NCBI RefSeq assembly: GCF_010183535.1
Contig: NC_071331.1
Location: 23,808,001-23,872,000 of the forward strand
Direction of reading: 5' to 3'
Source: Caenorhabditis remanei
Taxonomy: Eukaryota; Nematoda; Chromadorea; Rhabditida; Rhabditidae
Length of the DNA stretch: 64,000 nucleotides
Part shown: positions 1-11,609 of the stretch, in pieces
Layout: each line of letters starts with the position of its first letter
How positions within the stretch are numbered: position 1 is the first letter of the stretch
The notes under the pieces: generated by a model
What the model was told of the DNA's origin: nothing
What the model saw: only the letters and a program-made list of their open reading frames with translations
Database searches by the model: none
Program-made: the position numbers and the translations under genes

Positions 1-1867
1 TGAAAGTTTTGGTTACTGTTTCATAATTATTTTAGATATTGAAAAGTTATATTTTAATTATTGGGTGCCTTTATTGTAAATCACATACATTGAAATTGAA
101 ATCTAATCAAAAGACACTAGTTCATTTTTTATGATTGATGAAAAAAACAAAAAATGTTTGAAAAATAAGAAATCTCGATCTGGAGTTATTTAAAAAATCC
201 TGAAAATAATTGTTTCACTGTTTCAAATTAGAAACGAAACTTCATCAGTTTATTACAAGGTAGTCGTCAAAGATTACGTGGAAATGTTATTGTGGATTCA
301 TAGCAAAGACAGCATTCGAAATTTTGGTTTAAAAAAAAAAAGAAAAATTAATGTTTTACTGTTTCAACTATCATCGATTATTTTGTTTCGTACATTTTTA
401 CATCAGTTTTCCATAAATTGTCACATTCTCCAAATTCCCACTGTTTCAGACTTTTTAAAATAATGTTTGGTAGAAGCTCTAGATTAGTAGAAATGTGATT
501 TATCGAGTTTATTATTATAACAATGCTGTTCTTTGGTTTTTGTAATTATAGGACACCCGACACTATTCCAGATTCCAGTTTTCATTTAGCACTTGACAAA
601 AAAGTTACAAAAACTTTACTCATTTCAAATTTCACCCTTATTTCAGAACTGCAACTGCTTGGTTATTGACAATACATTATCTAATTTGAGAACCTTTTTT
701 CAAATTGCAGTGCATTATTGTCCATAATATTTCACTTTTCAGTAATGCTTCAAATTTGTGACAAAAAATAGAACTCTGATAATTTTTAAGTTAAAAGCGT
801 GAGAGAGAAAGGTTTACCTGATTTTCTAAGTTACCACATATACAATTTTCAGGGATTCTTTTGAAACCGAAACTGTACTATTTCAAATCATTAGTAGGAA
901 GGTTTTATCCAATTTCAATTCCATTACATTGAGTTTTAGTTATTTCTTTGCTTACTGTTTCAACTAAATACTATATCATTACCAAAAAAATGTATCCCTA
1001 GTAATTGGCGTCCTGTTATAGAAAGTCTATTCAAGTTGCATTAACAAATTGATCACCCCTGCAAATATCCTATTGAACATCTGGTTCCCATGCCACCCCT
1101 AATGATGTCGTGTCAAGATTAGATAGGCAGTTACCATCGACTGACCGTAGGCCATATACCAATCGTCATATGACGCAACAATAATTGGCAGCTGGTGGAC
1201 ACAGTACACATTTAGTTGATGACGTGTCAAGAGCCTATTTCATTTTTCTTGGTTGCCCGGACAAGACAACAAGTACAGCAGGAAAAAATGGATTTTGAAT
1301 TTAATTTTAAGCTCCGTGTCCAAAAACTGGAGCAAAGAGCAAAGTGCAAAGACTCCTGTGTTGGAGGCGGAGCCTGTTTCAAAATCCCATTTTTTCACTG
1401 TTTCAAAAAAAGTTGTACTTTAAAAGTGTACCTTAATTGTGGTATGTGAGGCGATAAGCTTGCGACTACTGTAGTTATGTACATACATTTCTAATTGCTG
1501 ACCTGGCTACCATTGTTATCTCATCTTTCTCAGTCCTTGTTAACCGGAGGGGAGGAGAAATAGGAGGAAGGGACCATAAGACACAGAGAACAAAGGGTCA
1601 GAGGGAGGGGTGTCTTACTAGTCATGTGCTGTGCTAAGGACAGTACAAAGAACATCCATGGATCCTTACTTTTTACTGTTTCATGTGAAACGGATATTTA
1701 GATTTTTGTGAGATTGCTACTTCGATTCCCTAACGACTTTTTTAAAGTTGTGATTTTTTAAATTATTTTATGAAAATTTCAAAGTTTTTTTTAACTGTTT
1801 CAAGAATAGTTCACTAATTTTTGTGGATAATCTAAAAATTGATTTAAAGATTGAGCTCTTGGCCACA
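1..1867. other. AT-rich noncoding region with ACTGTTTCA words
   Basis: No open frame here has coding character or splice sites joined in phase. The word ACTGTTTCA recurs about ten times, for example near 15, 213, 356, 437, 952, 1396, 1672 and 1792, usually after a run of T. Positions 1490-1660 form a purine-rich, GC-richer island containing runs of GGAGGGGAGGAG type. It may be an upstream regulatory or 5' region for gene A, but nothing proves this. Confidence 0.6.
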
Positions 1868-3330
1868 TCTAACTTCTCTTAGTTTGAAAAATCACTGTTT
1901 CAAAATTTGCTATTTTTTTAATGAGATGTTCAGCTTTTAGTGAAATCTTGATTTACCAGACTAGAAAATGCATTTCCAATATTTTCACTGTTTCATAGTT
2001 ATATTTTTTAGTGTTATTTCATCAAAAACAGTAATCAATTGGGCAAAAATACCATTTTCAAAAAAGTTAATGCTTCAAAATAATCATGAGTTTTCGGGAA
2101 CTTTAAATCTCACTGATCCCTCTCACAAGGAAAGTCTTTGGAGACGGCACTTTCAAACGACCTATAAATTTTTTTATAGGTACTTTCGACTACGCAGATT
2201 CCATTTCTGTCGTCAAAACCTGCTAAATATCTCTGCGAGCCGAGTTATGAGCTCTCAAACTTTTCATGCGAATAAGCTTTTTCACGTGTAATTCCAAATC
2301 TACAAGTAGTTTACGCAAAATATTCATATTTTTGCAACGTACAAACACAGGTAAACCGCTGCGAAACAGAAACTGAACCGCGCAGTGGTGTATATACGAC
2401 CGATTTGGCATTCCATGAAAAAACGCTTAACCATATGAATAGTTTGAGAGCTCATAACTCGGCTCACAGACACATTTAGCAGGTTTTGACTGCAGAAATG
2501 GACTCCTTGTGGTTGAAAATACCTAAGACCAAATTTATAGATCGTTTGAAAGTGGCGTCTCCAAGGACTTCCCTTGTCAGAGAACTATAATTCTTGTTAC
2601 TGTTTCTAGTAGATCATAAAGTTAAGGAAGCTAGTTTTATAGTAATGGGATTATTGAAAAAAACATTTTTTTTGTTCCCCTTTTTGTCAGTACATTTGGA
2701 TATACAATTATTCAATGTTTCAGTTTTCAAATGTCCGGTTTTTTTGTAGAGCGCGGTTATAAGACGCGTGTCAGGCTAATAACTCGGCTCGCCAAGACGA
2801 TTTTGTATTCAAAAGTACGTATGTCCGAATTTATAGTTTGTTTGAAAGCCGTTGACATTGTCGTTATCAAAATTCGTTATTTTTTTCAATGAAATGTTCA
2901 GTTTTAGTAATGGTTTGATTTACTAACTAAAAAATGAATTTTCAATATTTTCCCTGTTTTAAGCAAATCATTTTTAGATTGTTTTGAATAGAAAACAGTT
3001 ATAGTTCCGGTTATAAGACCACTTTGAAAAAAGTTAATGCTTCAAAATAATCATGAGTTTTTGGGAACTTTAAATCTCACTGATCCCTCTCAGAGAACTA
3101 TAATTCTAGTTTTATAGTAATGTGGTTATCGAAACATTTATCTAATATTTTCACTGTTTATATCATTTTTTAGTGTGCTGTGATTAGATAACAATCATAG
3201 TGTTGGTAAATGAGTTATTGTTTCAAAATTACGATAAATTTTTTTACACGTTAAATCTCACTGATCCCTCTTTGAGAATAATAAATTTTATTGCTGTTTC
3301 TGGTAGATCACACAATTAAGTCGGATGATT
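1868..3330 (+). repeat. Degenerate tandem module, about three copies
   Basis: Three related modules follow one another. Each carries a version of TTTCACTGTTTCATAG, then TTAATGCTTCAAAATAATC, then TTAAATCTCACTGATCCCTC, then a GTAGATCA block. The AATCTCACTGATCCCTCT anchors lie near 2106, 3069 and 3245. The first copy is interrupted by a palindromic element, while the second keeps the uninterrupted site. This is noncoding sequence duplicated before the insertion. Confidence 0.7.
2126..2576. mobile_element. Palindromic MITE with a 3-bp TCA duplication
   Basis: The element is 451 bp with terminal inverted repeats starting CAAGGRAAGTCYTTGGAGAC. The arms pair over more than 100 bp on each side of a centre near 2350. 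TCA lies at 2123-2125 and again at 2577-2579. The related module near 3075 reads through as CCCTCTCAGAGAAC with only one TCA and no element, so it represents the empty site. No transposase is encoded and the superfamily is unknown. A degraded relative of the interior lies around 2740-2870. Confidence 0.85.
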
Positions 3331-3749
3331 TCATAGTAATGTGCTTTCTGAACATGCAGCTCTGAAATTATTTACTTACCTCATTTTTGAAATTATTTCT
3401 GGTAGATCACAAATTTGAGCATGTTAAAGGTTTCATATTGCACGATTTCTTTTTCATTCGTTAAAAATTTCACTGCTCCAAGCTTCAAATATTGTAAAAA
3501 TTCGTTCTTCCTTTAAAAAATTTATCAATTTTTACTGTTTCATGTAGAACACAAATTCGAGGGGACTATGGTTTTACATTGCTTTTTTTATTTTCTTGAA
3601 AAAACTTTACTGTTTCAATTGGATTATTTTGAAAACAGCTTCTTTTACTTTATGTTCTATTTGCTCTTTAACATCGTTTTCTTATTTTATCTTATTTCTC
3701 ACTGTTTCCACCCATTCAATCCAAAAAATTCCAGCATAATCTGTTAAGA

Positions 3750-4451
3750 ATGTGCTCAAACTTGACAACCGGTGGCACATCGTTTGACAACAATATGTCA
3801 TATGATGACGAGTATGAAAATGTGAGTTACAGTAGGCAACTTAGAGAAAAAGTGCAAAAATTAACTGTTTCAGATCTCAAATCTCAATGTAAAAAGTTTC
3901 AATGAGACAGTGGATCTTTTAAACGAGTCCAAACTTCCAAATCCTATATCAGTGGCAAGGAAGCAAGTTTTCACTGAAAATGGGTTAGTGAAACAGTGAA
4001 AATGTTTTATTTTTTAATAGCTCTAAATTTCAGAATCCATCGGTGCAAGATTGCGGAGATGCGTGGCAAAATTCTGGAACTGGAATCTGAAAACTGTGAA
4101 CTCAAAAACTACAATAAAAAACTGGAAAACGAGGCGGAAGGACTTCGGAAGAATCTGAAGGAAGTGACAGCTGAAACTGTCAAAATTTGTGAGGCGAGAA
4201 TTGAAAATATCGATTTGGAAATGGGAAATGAGCAGGTGGAGTCGAGTTTTGAGGTTAAAGAGTTCCGAAGAGCTTTCGAAATGAAGAAATTGGAGTTGGA
4301 GGGGTGGAGAAAGGATCAAAGGATTCAAGAGTTGGAGGCACAGCTGGAGAATTTAAAGAAACAGAATCAGAAAATTCGAATCCAGAAGCCTACAGTAGTC
4401 GTCGATAGGAAATTTAAGAAATTCCGTCAAATCAAGAAAAGGGAGAGCTGA
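3750..4451 (+). CDS. Coiled-coil protein A (3 exons, 199 aa)
   Basis: The model joins 3750-3821, 3874-3983 and 4034-4451, giving 199 residues and a TGA stop. Donors are GTGAGT and GTTAGT. Acceptors are ACTGTTTCAG and AAATTTCAG. Phases fit as 0 then 2. Exon 1 is short and acidic (MCSNLTTGG...DDEYEN). Exon 2 begins ISNLNVKSF, close to gene D exon 2 (ISNPDLESL). Exon 3 is charged and heptad-like, with runs such as KILELESENCELKNYNKKLE. It ends in a basic tail (RKFKKFRQIKKRES). There is no signal peptide or membrane segment. An AATAAA poly(A) signal lies at 4603-4608. The start is the first ATG after a TTCCAG trans-splice-like acceptor near 3734. I do not recognise the family. A rod-like dimerising protein is an inference. 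Confidence 0.75.
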
Positions 4452-5391
4452 TAATTACTGTTTCAGAAAAGTTAAATTCAATACTTATACGCTAGGCATT
4501 CTCGTTTCACAGTTTCTAAAAACATATACTGTTTCAAAATATTTAGAATTACGAATTCCGGAAAATTCTATTCAATATCTCAGCTGTATTTCTTGCAATT
4601 AAAATAAAATTTTGTAATTATCACCAATGTTCTTTTTTTCTAAAATTTACCGTTTCAAGTTGTCTGGAAATGTGATAAGCATGATATATTTGTGATAATG
4701 ATGACATTTTATATTGTATGTCTAAAATATGTCACCAAAAAAAAGTTATGTTTCGAAACGGAATTATCGGGTTTACCTGTTTTTCTTGAATTTAATTTTT
4801 ACAATGTTCTTTTCAAAAAATTTGACTGTTTTGATTTGAAAAAGAGCTCTTCAATCCATTTTTTTGGCGCTATGCATCGTTCGTTCCAAATAAATAATTA
4901 AAAATTACTGTTTCAAAATTCAAATTAATGCAAAAGTCTTAACAAGAGGCAATCTCCATAACAATTATACTAATGCAAAAATGTTCAAATTAAATGTTCA
5001 AATTATTTTCCTGTTTCAAAGCTAGTTTTTTGTTCGAGCACTTTGTCTTTTTCTGTTGTTTCACACATTTTTAGCTATTCCTGGAAATTTAGAGATTGCT
5101 GGCACAATTTATTGTTCCAAAAAGATCCCATATCCTCATCTCCTGTCTGTCTGTGCATACCTTCTGAACGCTAGAAGAATATTCAAAATTCTATGAGACC
5201 GTCAAAAATAATTGAATCTGTCATTTAAAAAAATAAAGTCACTGTTTCAAGTTGTCTGAAAATGTGATAAGCAAGATACAACTGTGATAAAGATGGCTTT
5301 TTATAAGGTTATGTTTAAAATATTTCATATTAAAAAAATACTGTTTCAAATCGGATCTATCTGGTTTACTTGATTTCCCTAACTACTATTC
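4452..5391. other. Gene A 3' flank and duplicated spacer
   Basis: No gene seen. After the poly(A) signal of gene A the spacer holds ACTGTTTCA words and a block with GTGATAAGCATGATAT near 4672. That block recurs with changes near 5265 and near 7690, so this spacer has been duplicated at least twice within 3 kb. Confidence 0.6.
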
Positions 5392-5396
5392 TATGA

Positions 5397-5947
5397 TGTT
5401 GACAGTCTCCTGGTCCCCGAATCAGATTCCTGTCCCACTCCAAACTAAAATGTAATTTTTATCACTAAATTATTCTAATTTAGTTTATACTTATTACGTA
5501 TTTTACTTTCTGTTAATTAACTCCCTTCTTCCCTGTCTCTTTAACCCCATTTCAGGCGGAAGTAATATTCCTCAATTCAAGTTGCCGCCTTTATGTCGTG
5601 TCTGCGTCTCTCCAGTCAAAGGCGCACGCTGTTTCCGACGTCCGCTGGTCTCGCCACGCGCACACCTGCTAAACGACTGTGACCGTACTCGACCGACTCC
5701 CCTCGACTGGCCCTAAAAATCTTATTGTATTGTAAAAGGCAGAACCGAATAGGTTTTTAATGCAGTTCCTCGCGGGACATGCTTTTTCCCTATAATAAAT
5801 GGTTCTTGTAAATACTTGAGTTGTCAGCACATCGGGCACTTCCTTAAAACCACTGAACCACCCTATTGGAAGTATAAATTGGGCTCATGTTCCCACCCTA
5901 CTCGGCACATTACCGGCGGCCTTCTGGAGACAGAAGGGGTGGCCACA
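5397..5947. mobile_element. Solo LTR of an LTR retrotransposon
   Basis: This 551-bp block begins TGTTGACAG and ends GGCCACA, so it has TG...CA ends. It is flanked by a 5-bp duplication TATGA at 5392-5396 and 5948-5952, typical of LTR-retrotransposon integration. Its composition is distinctly more GC-rich than the surroundings and it lacks ACTGTTTCA. An AATAAA lies at 5794-5799, as expected near the R region. No internal gag-pol sequence or second LTR is present, so it is most simply a solo LTR left by recombination. The orientation and family are not established. Confidence 0.8.
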
Positions 5948-6093
5948 TATGATGCCCTTGTTTGAGACTCAAAATCAGTCTATTATGTCACTTTTAGCAT
6001 GTTCTTGACTTTTCAACAAATACTGTTTCAAATATTACCAAAAATCTTATTTCAAATTACTCGATAATCTAACACTAACAAGTTCATCTACAC

Positions 6094-6165
6094 CAGAGTT
6101 GCATGGAATTCCGACTTCCGACTTCCGACTTCCGGATAAGAAATTTTCACTTCCATGCAACTCTG
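6094..6165. mobile_element. Mini hAT-like MITE (CAGAGTTG ends), 72 bp
   Basis: The ends are the perfect inverted repeats CAGAGTTGCATGGAA (6094-6108) and TTCCATGCAACTCTG (6151-6165). The 8-bp duplication ATCTACAC lies at 6086-6093 and 6166-6173. The interior is a short array of CTTCCGA units. CAGAG ends with 8-bp duplications are typical of hAT elements. This is the second smallest of five family members in the window. Confidence 0.88.
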
Positions 6166-6580
6166 ATCTACACTACTTCTTAAACAATAAAAATATACTG
6201 TTTCACTTAATTAAAATATATTTTTAGGTGCTTATTGCCATGTTATTGAACCACTGACTTGTGGAATTATTTTTTGTATCGTTCATTAAAAATTCCAAGT
6301 AAAAAAGTTCTTAAAATTACTGTTTCAAAACTCAAATTACGCAAAAATGCTAACAAGGATCAATTTTCTCAAATTTTTAGTACGAATCACTGAAATTTTC
6401 GCTTTTTTCTGAATTATTCCCATTATAAATTACTGTTGCAAGTGTGCGTGCGCTTGGTTCCATGTAAATTTAATAAATAACTTAAATGTTCAACTTTATT
6501 GCTTTGAAAACCATAACATTTCAAATCATTTCAAACTGAAAATACAACAATTTTACATAAAAACATTCCATTCTAATCAC

Positions 6581-7135
6581 TCACCACGCAAATCTCGCAA
6601 TTCCCGACTTTTTCCCATCGTATTGACTAAACGGAAGTGGGAAGTCATGCACTATTCCATCGACAAGATAGGCAACTTTCGGATATTTTGTAGTGCGCCA
6701 CATCCCATTTTCACAAATGATACCGAACTGCGAGAACGCCTCGAATTCATCGTATTTTGTATCATTTGGTGGGTACATGATCTGGAATAACATCTTTAAG
6801 AAGTTCTGCAAGATTACTGTACTTACGAAAGCTGCCATCGCGTTTTCAGGCATTTCTAGCTCAGAACTAGAGAAATACGAGCCTAGAGTCAATATAGAGT
6901 CGTTTTTACAGAATATCTTATTGTCACATCCAGGGCCCTTGGTGTACGACATGTACAAACTAGCTGAAATTTATAAATTCTGAAATTTGAATTGTTTTAT
7001 TCTAAACTCACTGTTGGTATCTGTATTTGGGATAAGATCAGTAAATGGCTGTCATTCGCACTTCTTCTCTAGGCATCCTTCTGACATTTGCAGAATTGTA
7101 ATGCAGAAAACGACAAATAAGAGAAGGTACTTCAT
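6581..7135 (-). pseudogene. Small secreted-protein gene with one in-frame TGA
   Basis: Read from 7135 downward, three exons join in phase: 7135-7012, 6963-6827 and 6781-6581. Donors are GTGAGT and GTAAGT. Acceptors are AATTTCAG and TATTCCAG. Exon 1 starts MKYLLLFVVFCITIL, a convincing signal peptide, then gives GCLEKKCE followed by TGA at codon 28. The frame then stays open for another 124 codons across two introns to a proper stop. Cysteines recur (GPGCDNKIFC, IICENGMW). Apart from the TGA the gene looks intact, so it is a young pseudogene, a nonsense allele or a site of sequence error. The family is not recognised. The mature protein would be extracellular. Confidence 0.65.
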
Positions 7136-7290
7136 ATTTAGAAGTGTATGAACTGATGATAATGGTTTCTGTTTCTACATTTGGTAATTTGCATTAGTTA
7201 GTTGGATATGTTAATCAGTTTACATAATTTTGCGGAGATACTGAGCAGAAATCGAGATTATATGATCAAAAAACTTTATATTTGGAAAAT

Positions 7291-7410
7291 TAAAGTTGGA
7301 TGGATAGAGAAAGGAATAAATGATTCAAGAATTGAAAAATCCAGAAGTCTACGGTAGTCATCAATAGGAAATTGTGGGAATTCCGTCAAATCAAGAAGAA
7401 GGAGAGCTGA
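7291..7410 (+). pseudogene. Broken copy of the gene A 3' end
   Basis: This stretch matches the last part of gene A exon 3 (about 4280-4451), including the region encoding the WRKDQRIQEL segment and the final FRQIKKRES stretch. It carries several in-frame stops and a deletion in the middle. The 3' flanks also match: ATTACTGTTTCA, then TTCAATATTCAT, then the GCATGATAGATCT block near 7690. It is a degraded segmental copy rather than a gene. Confidence 0.7.
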
Positions 7411-9230
7411 TTGGTCTAAAAAATGATAATTACTGTTTCAAATTCAATATTCATGTGCTATGTACTCTATTGTTTCACAGACTCACAGGTTTAAAGCTCG
7501 AAATTCTAAAAAATGCTGTTTCAAATTTTTAGAATTTCAAATTTTAGAAAATTCGATTCAATTGATCAAGTACACTCTTATCTTTAAAAAAAATTTAAGC
7601 TACTCTTTCAAAATTTCTCAATCTTCATAATTATAACCTATCTTATTTTCCTCTTTAATATTTACTGTTTCAAGTTATCTAGAAGTGAGACAAGCATGAT
7701 AGATCTGTAATAGTGATGGCATTTTACGTTGAGAAAAAATTATATTTCAAAACGGAATTATATGGTTTTTTTTCTTTCTTTTTTCTTTTACTGTTTCAGA
7801 CTCAATATCAATTACCATTTTCAAACTTATTTGACATTTTTTGCATGGTCTGAACGCAGTAAATATGAATTGAGCGATTTCAGCAATTACTGTTTCAAGG
7901 AACACCCACAAATATTATATTAAGCGATTCCATGATTATGACGTAACTGTTTGGTTACAAGAGCATTTTGAATCATTTTTTGCATCGATAAAAAAAAATC
8001 GAAAAAAACTTTAATTTACAGTTTCAAAATTTAAATTATTGAAATCAAAGTTGGCAAACATCAATTCTTTCATGATTGGTGAGAATAATTTGTCAATTAA
8101 GCAAGTTTCAAATTTGAGATTTTTTACTTTTTATTTAAAAAATTGCGTCTTTACTATGAAGTTCCAGTTATTACTTATTCATCATGATATAACGGTTATA
8201 GGAGCATATGTTTCCAATATAATTGTGAAATTTCCGCTTTTTTTACTGTTTCAAAATGAAAATAGTATCGCTCTGGATTAATTTTCAGCGCTGGTACATG
8301 AACTACACAAGTGTTGTCTCTTCAAACATTTGGAAATGCAAATTTATAAAATTTAATTATGCCCAATCAACACTAGAAATTACTGTTTCAGGTGTGAACC
8401 AAAACTTTTTTCGGTCCCCCTTTTGTCAGTGTAGGTCTTTTCCTTACTTTTTGAAAATTATATTTTGGTCATTGCATAACCATATCTGTAAACTTTAGAA
8501 TATTACACTTTTTAATTTACAGTTTTTGGAAATCAAGGTAGCTTAAAACGTAAAAATTGTAATGATTTGAGAATTGCTCTAGAATTTTGAATAATTATGT
8601 TCAAAACACGTTTCCGGTTTAAAGATTTGTTACGAGAGGTTAACAAGCTGGAAAAACTGTTTCAAAATTAAACCAATAGTCGGAACTTTTTTTTGTTTCA
8701 GTGTTACATCATTATTATTGAACGTTTACGAGTTTTGATTCGTAAAATTTTCAAATATTTTTTGAAAAAAAATCACTGTTTTAATGTCAATATTTGAGGT
8801 TCATAATGTGGTTAATACAATTTTTGAGGGATTTTAAAATTAACCTATACTGGATCAATACTAAAAATTACTGTTTCAGATTCATACCAACATTTTACTA
8901 CAGTTTTAAAGTAGTTGATAATGCGATAATCGATTCGAAAATTATTCAAGAAGAAGGAACGTACTAGTTTTTCTTAAACTAATGTTCCTAAAGTATTTTT
9001 ACTGTTTCAAGAATTTCAGAAAATGCAACAAAGTTCAAAAATGCAATACGGTGAATTCACATGGATAATTCTGCATGATATTTCTCTGTTTCAGTGCATA
9101 ACCATTACTATTAAATATTTATCTTTTGTGTTAGGATCAGAGTTCTATATTTTAGAGAAAAAATTAAAATCTTTAACTGTTTTTTTGGAATTCCAAAATG
9201 TAAATCTCAAAGGTGTTCTCCATTTTTTTT
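7411..9230. other. AT-rich spacer with ACTGTTTCA words
   Basis: No gene seen. Open frames here are AT-rich, lack partner splice sites and contain the ACTGTTTCA word inside them. The word recurs roughly every 150-250 bases, almost always in plus orientation. Confidence 0.6.
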
Positions 9231-9289
9231 AAAAGTTTGAGAGCGTTTTTTTTTAAAAAGCTTTTTTGAGTTTAATCCAAAATTATCGA

Positions 9290-9720
9290 GAAATTGATGT
9301 TTCTAGATTAAAAAACCGTGATTTTTAGTTTTTTCAGCCTAAAAACATACACAATCAATGTTTTTAGTAGAAAAAACAAGTTTTAATGTAGAAGCAGCGT
9401 TTAAGCTGATGCTCAGGGTCAAATCTCAAGATTTTCGATTTTTAACATAAAATGCGAATAAATTGATGACTCTCGACTAAAAAACCGTGATTTGCAGCTT
9501 ATTCCGCCTAAAAACATACAAAATCAATGTTTTTAGTAAAAAATAACAAGTTTTGGTGTAGAAACAGAGTTTAAGCTGATGGTCATCGTCTAGACCCAAA
9601 AAATTCGACTTTTGACCTATAAATTGATGATTCCGGACGCGATTTTCAGCTTTTTCAGCTCAAAAAAACACAAAAATCGATGTTTTCAATGAAAAAAAGA
9701 CGATTTCAGTCAGAATACGT
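9290..9720 (+). repeat. Degenerate tandem repeat of about 165 bp, three copies
   Basis: Units share AAATTGATG, AAAAACCGTGATTT, CCTAAAAACATAC, AATCAATGTTTTTAGTA and GTTTAAGCTGATG blocks. Copies begin near 9290, 9457 and 9622. The copies diverge progressively and the last is truncated. There is no coding potential. Confidence 0.65.
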
Positions 9721-10217
9721 TTTTTCGAGGGTTGCGGTAAAAAATATATTACGGTTTCAGGTGTGTTTCAGGTGTCCCCTCTTCTATGATAATTCTGCTA
9801 AATATTCCTCTGTTTCAGTGCATAATCATTATTAATGCAAATTTATGCGTTATAATTAAGCAGTATTTTTGTGAGAAACCACCGGAGACCACGTTCAGAG
9901 GAATATTAGTTTTGAACGTTGAAAACATCGATTAAAATACGAATTTCTCCTGAATTTTAATGTTTCTAGTTAAAAAATCTGAAAAATCTGCTGGAATTTC
10001 ACAATAAATTACTGTTTCAGGTGGAAGCCAAACAATTTCTCGTTCCCCCCGTTTTGTTAGTAACTTTGGATTCCGAGATTAAATAATTAAACATGACCTC
10101 AATCGTTAAAGAAAAAGAGATTTTGCCATTTTAAAAACCGCATTTCCCCTAACTCTATTTCAAAACCGGACATTTGGCAACTTTTTTGTTAAATACCATA
10201 CATGCAAACCGGGCCAA

Positions 10218-10824
10218 AATAGGAAATCTGTGTGGTTTTTGGCTGGGAGTTGGGAAATTTGAAATGCGGACATTTGGGAACTGAAACATTTAAAGGGAAG
10301 AAGTTGTTTAGTTTAACTTGAAACTCAGTGAAATGCATATTTAACATACTTGCAAACCGGGCCAAACCGGGCCGAAACGGGCCAACACGGACCGGCCAGT
10401 AACTCGCTTCAAACTCAATATTATGAGCTGAAAAATATATCGAAATGTAGATCTCGACGAGTTCTATGTCACTGATACAATATGGGCCGGATGGCTATTC
10501 GTTAATGTGCCGCGGGCCGGGCTAGAACGGCTTTTTGGCCATTTTCGCGATTTTTTACACGTTTTCTCGGTCTGCGGCACATTAACAAATAGCCATCCGG
10601 CCCGTAGTAGGTCATGGACATAGAACTCGTCGAGATCTACATTTTGGTATATTTTTCAACTCATAATTTTGAGTTTGGCCCGGTTTGCAAGTATGTTAAA
10701 TATGCATTTCACTGAGTTCCAAGTTGAACTAAACAACTTCTTCCCTTTAAATGTTTCAGTTCCCAAATGTCCGCATTTCAAAAATTTCCCAACTCCCAAC
10801 CAAAAACCACTCAGATTTCCTATT
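10218..10824. repeat. Large palindrome with a CCGGGCC-rich core
   Basis: The arms pair from AATAGGAAATCT on the left to its complement at 10811-10824. Inside it sits a core palindrome at 10345-10695. The core starts CATACTTGCAAACCGGGCC and ends with the complement. It also contains GTAGATCTCGACGAGTTCTATG, split here as GTAGATCTCGACG and AGTTCTATGTC, and the GGCCGGATGGCTATTCG block. The core belongs to the same family as 21039-21398 and 61476-61850. The outer arms may be host sequence copied during inverted duplication, or an older element that received the core. There are no real genes inside. Confidence 0.8.
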
Positions 10825-10869
10825 CCCCCTTTCTTCATTTCCTTATAATCTTCCAATGTATCCGTCCTC

Positions 10870-11260
10870 CTTAGCTCTCGTCTTCTTATCCACCGTTAAT
10901 AAGGGGGGGGGGGGTGTCTAGGTGTGGAGAACGGACCAAAGACCTTTATTAGCCAATGTGTGTGCGCGCGCTCACGGTTGACCATTCGTTAGCCAATCTG
11001 TGCGGTCTGGGCGACCTCCGCTTTTTAGGCGGGGGGGTCCTGTAGTATTAGTACCGACGGTGGAGATTAGGAGACGGACGGTCCCGGGGTATATCGAGAA
11101 GAGGGGGGATGGATAGAGCGACCTCATTAGTCATCACAGCTCTCCCTCGTTGTCTCTCCGTATCTCTACTCTCCCATCAGATATGTTGCCATAGGTCTTC
11201 CCCCCTCCCGTCGCTATAAGATACACCTTTTTATATCTGTTTCGACGGGGGTCTTATAGG
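10870..11260. promoter_or_regulatory. GC-rich island upstream of gene B
   Basis: The base composition rises sharply here, with G runs near 10902 and 11028, GTGTGCGCGCGCTCACGG near 10961, and CT-rich stretches. It contains no ACTGTTTCA and no convincing frame. Comparable islands precede genes C and D, so a promoter or 5' regulatory role is possible but unproven. It lies about 2 kb upstream of the gene B start. Confidence 0.3.
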
Positions 11261-11268
11261 GTACATAT

Positions 11269-11609
11269 CAGAGCTGTGCGGAATTCCTTCCTTCGACTTC
11301 CTTCTTCCTTCTTCCGGGCTTTTTTTCACTTCTTTCTTCCTTCCTCCTTCTTCCGTTGAAAATTTTTTGCCACTTCCGACTTCCTTGTAAAAAGTTTATT
11401 TTCGACGGAATTTCGGCGGAATTTTGGTAATTTTTGATGAAATTTTGTATGAAAACTACGCCAAAATACGTTTTCAGAGATGACAAGAAAAAAATTTCCT
11501 CAAATTTGTCATTTTCAAAATTAACTTCCGACTTCCGGGTTCGGAACCCAACTTCCTTCTTTCTTCTTCCTTCTTCCCTTTTTAAAAATTTTACTTCCGC
11601 ACAGCTCTG
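11269..11609. mobile_element. hAT-like MITE (CAGAGCTG ends), 341 bp
   Basis: Termini are CAGAGCTGTGCGGAA and the complement ending at 11609. The exact 8-bp duplication GTACATAT lies at 11261-11268 and 11610-11617. The interior is dominated by CTTCCTTCTT and CGACTTCC units on the left and related units on the right, around a unique middle. Open frames on both strands inside it reflect simple sequence, not genes. Confidence 0.88.

Noticed and set aside
10656..10856. 66-codon minus-strand frame
   Set aside because: It lies wholly in the right arm of the palindrome 10218-10824, with no splice context or start support.
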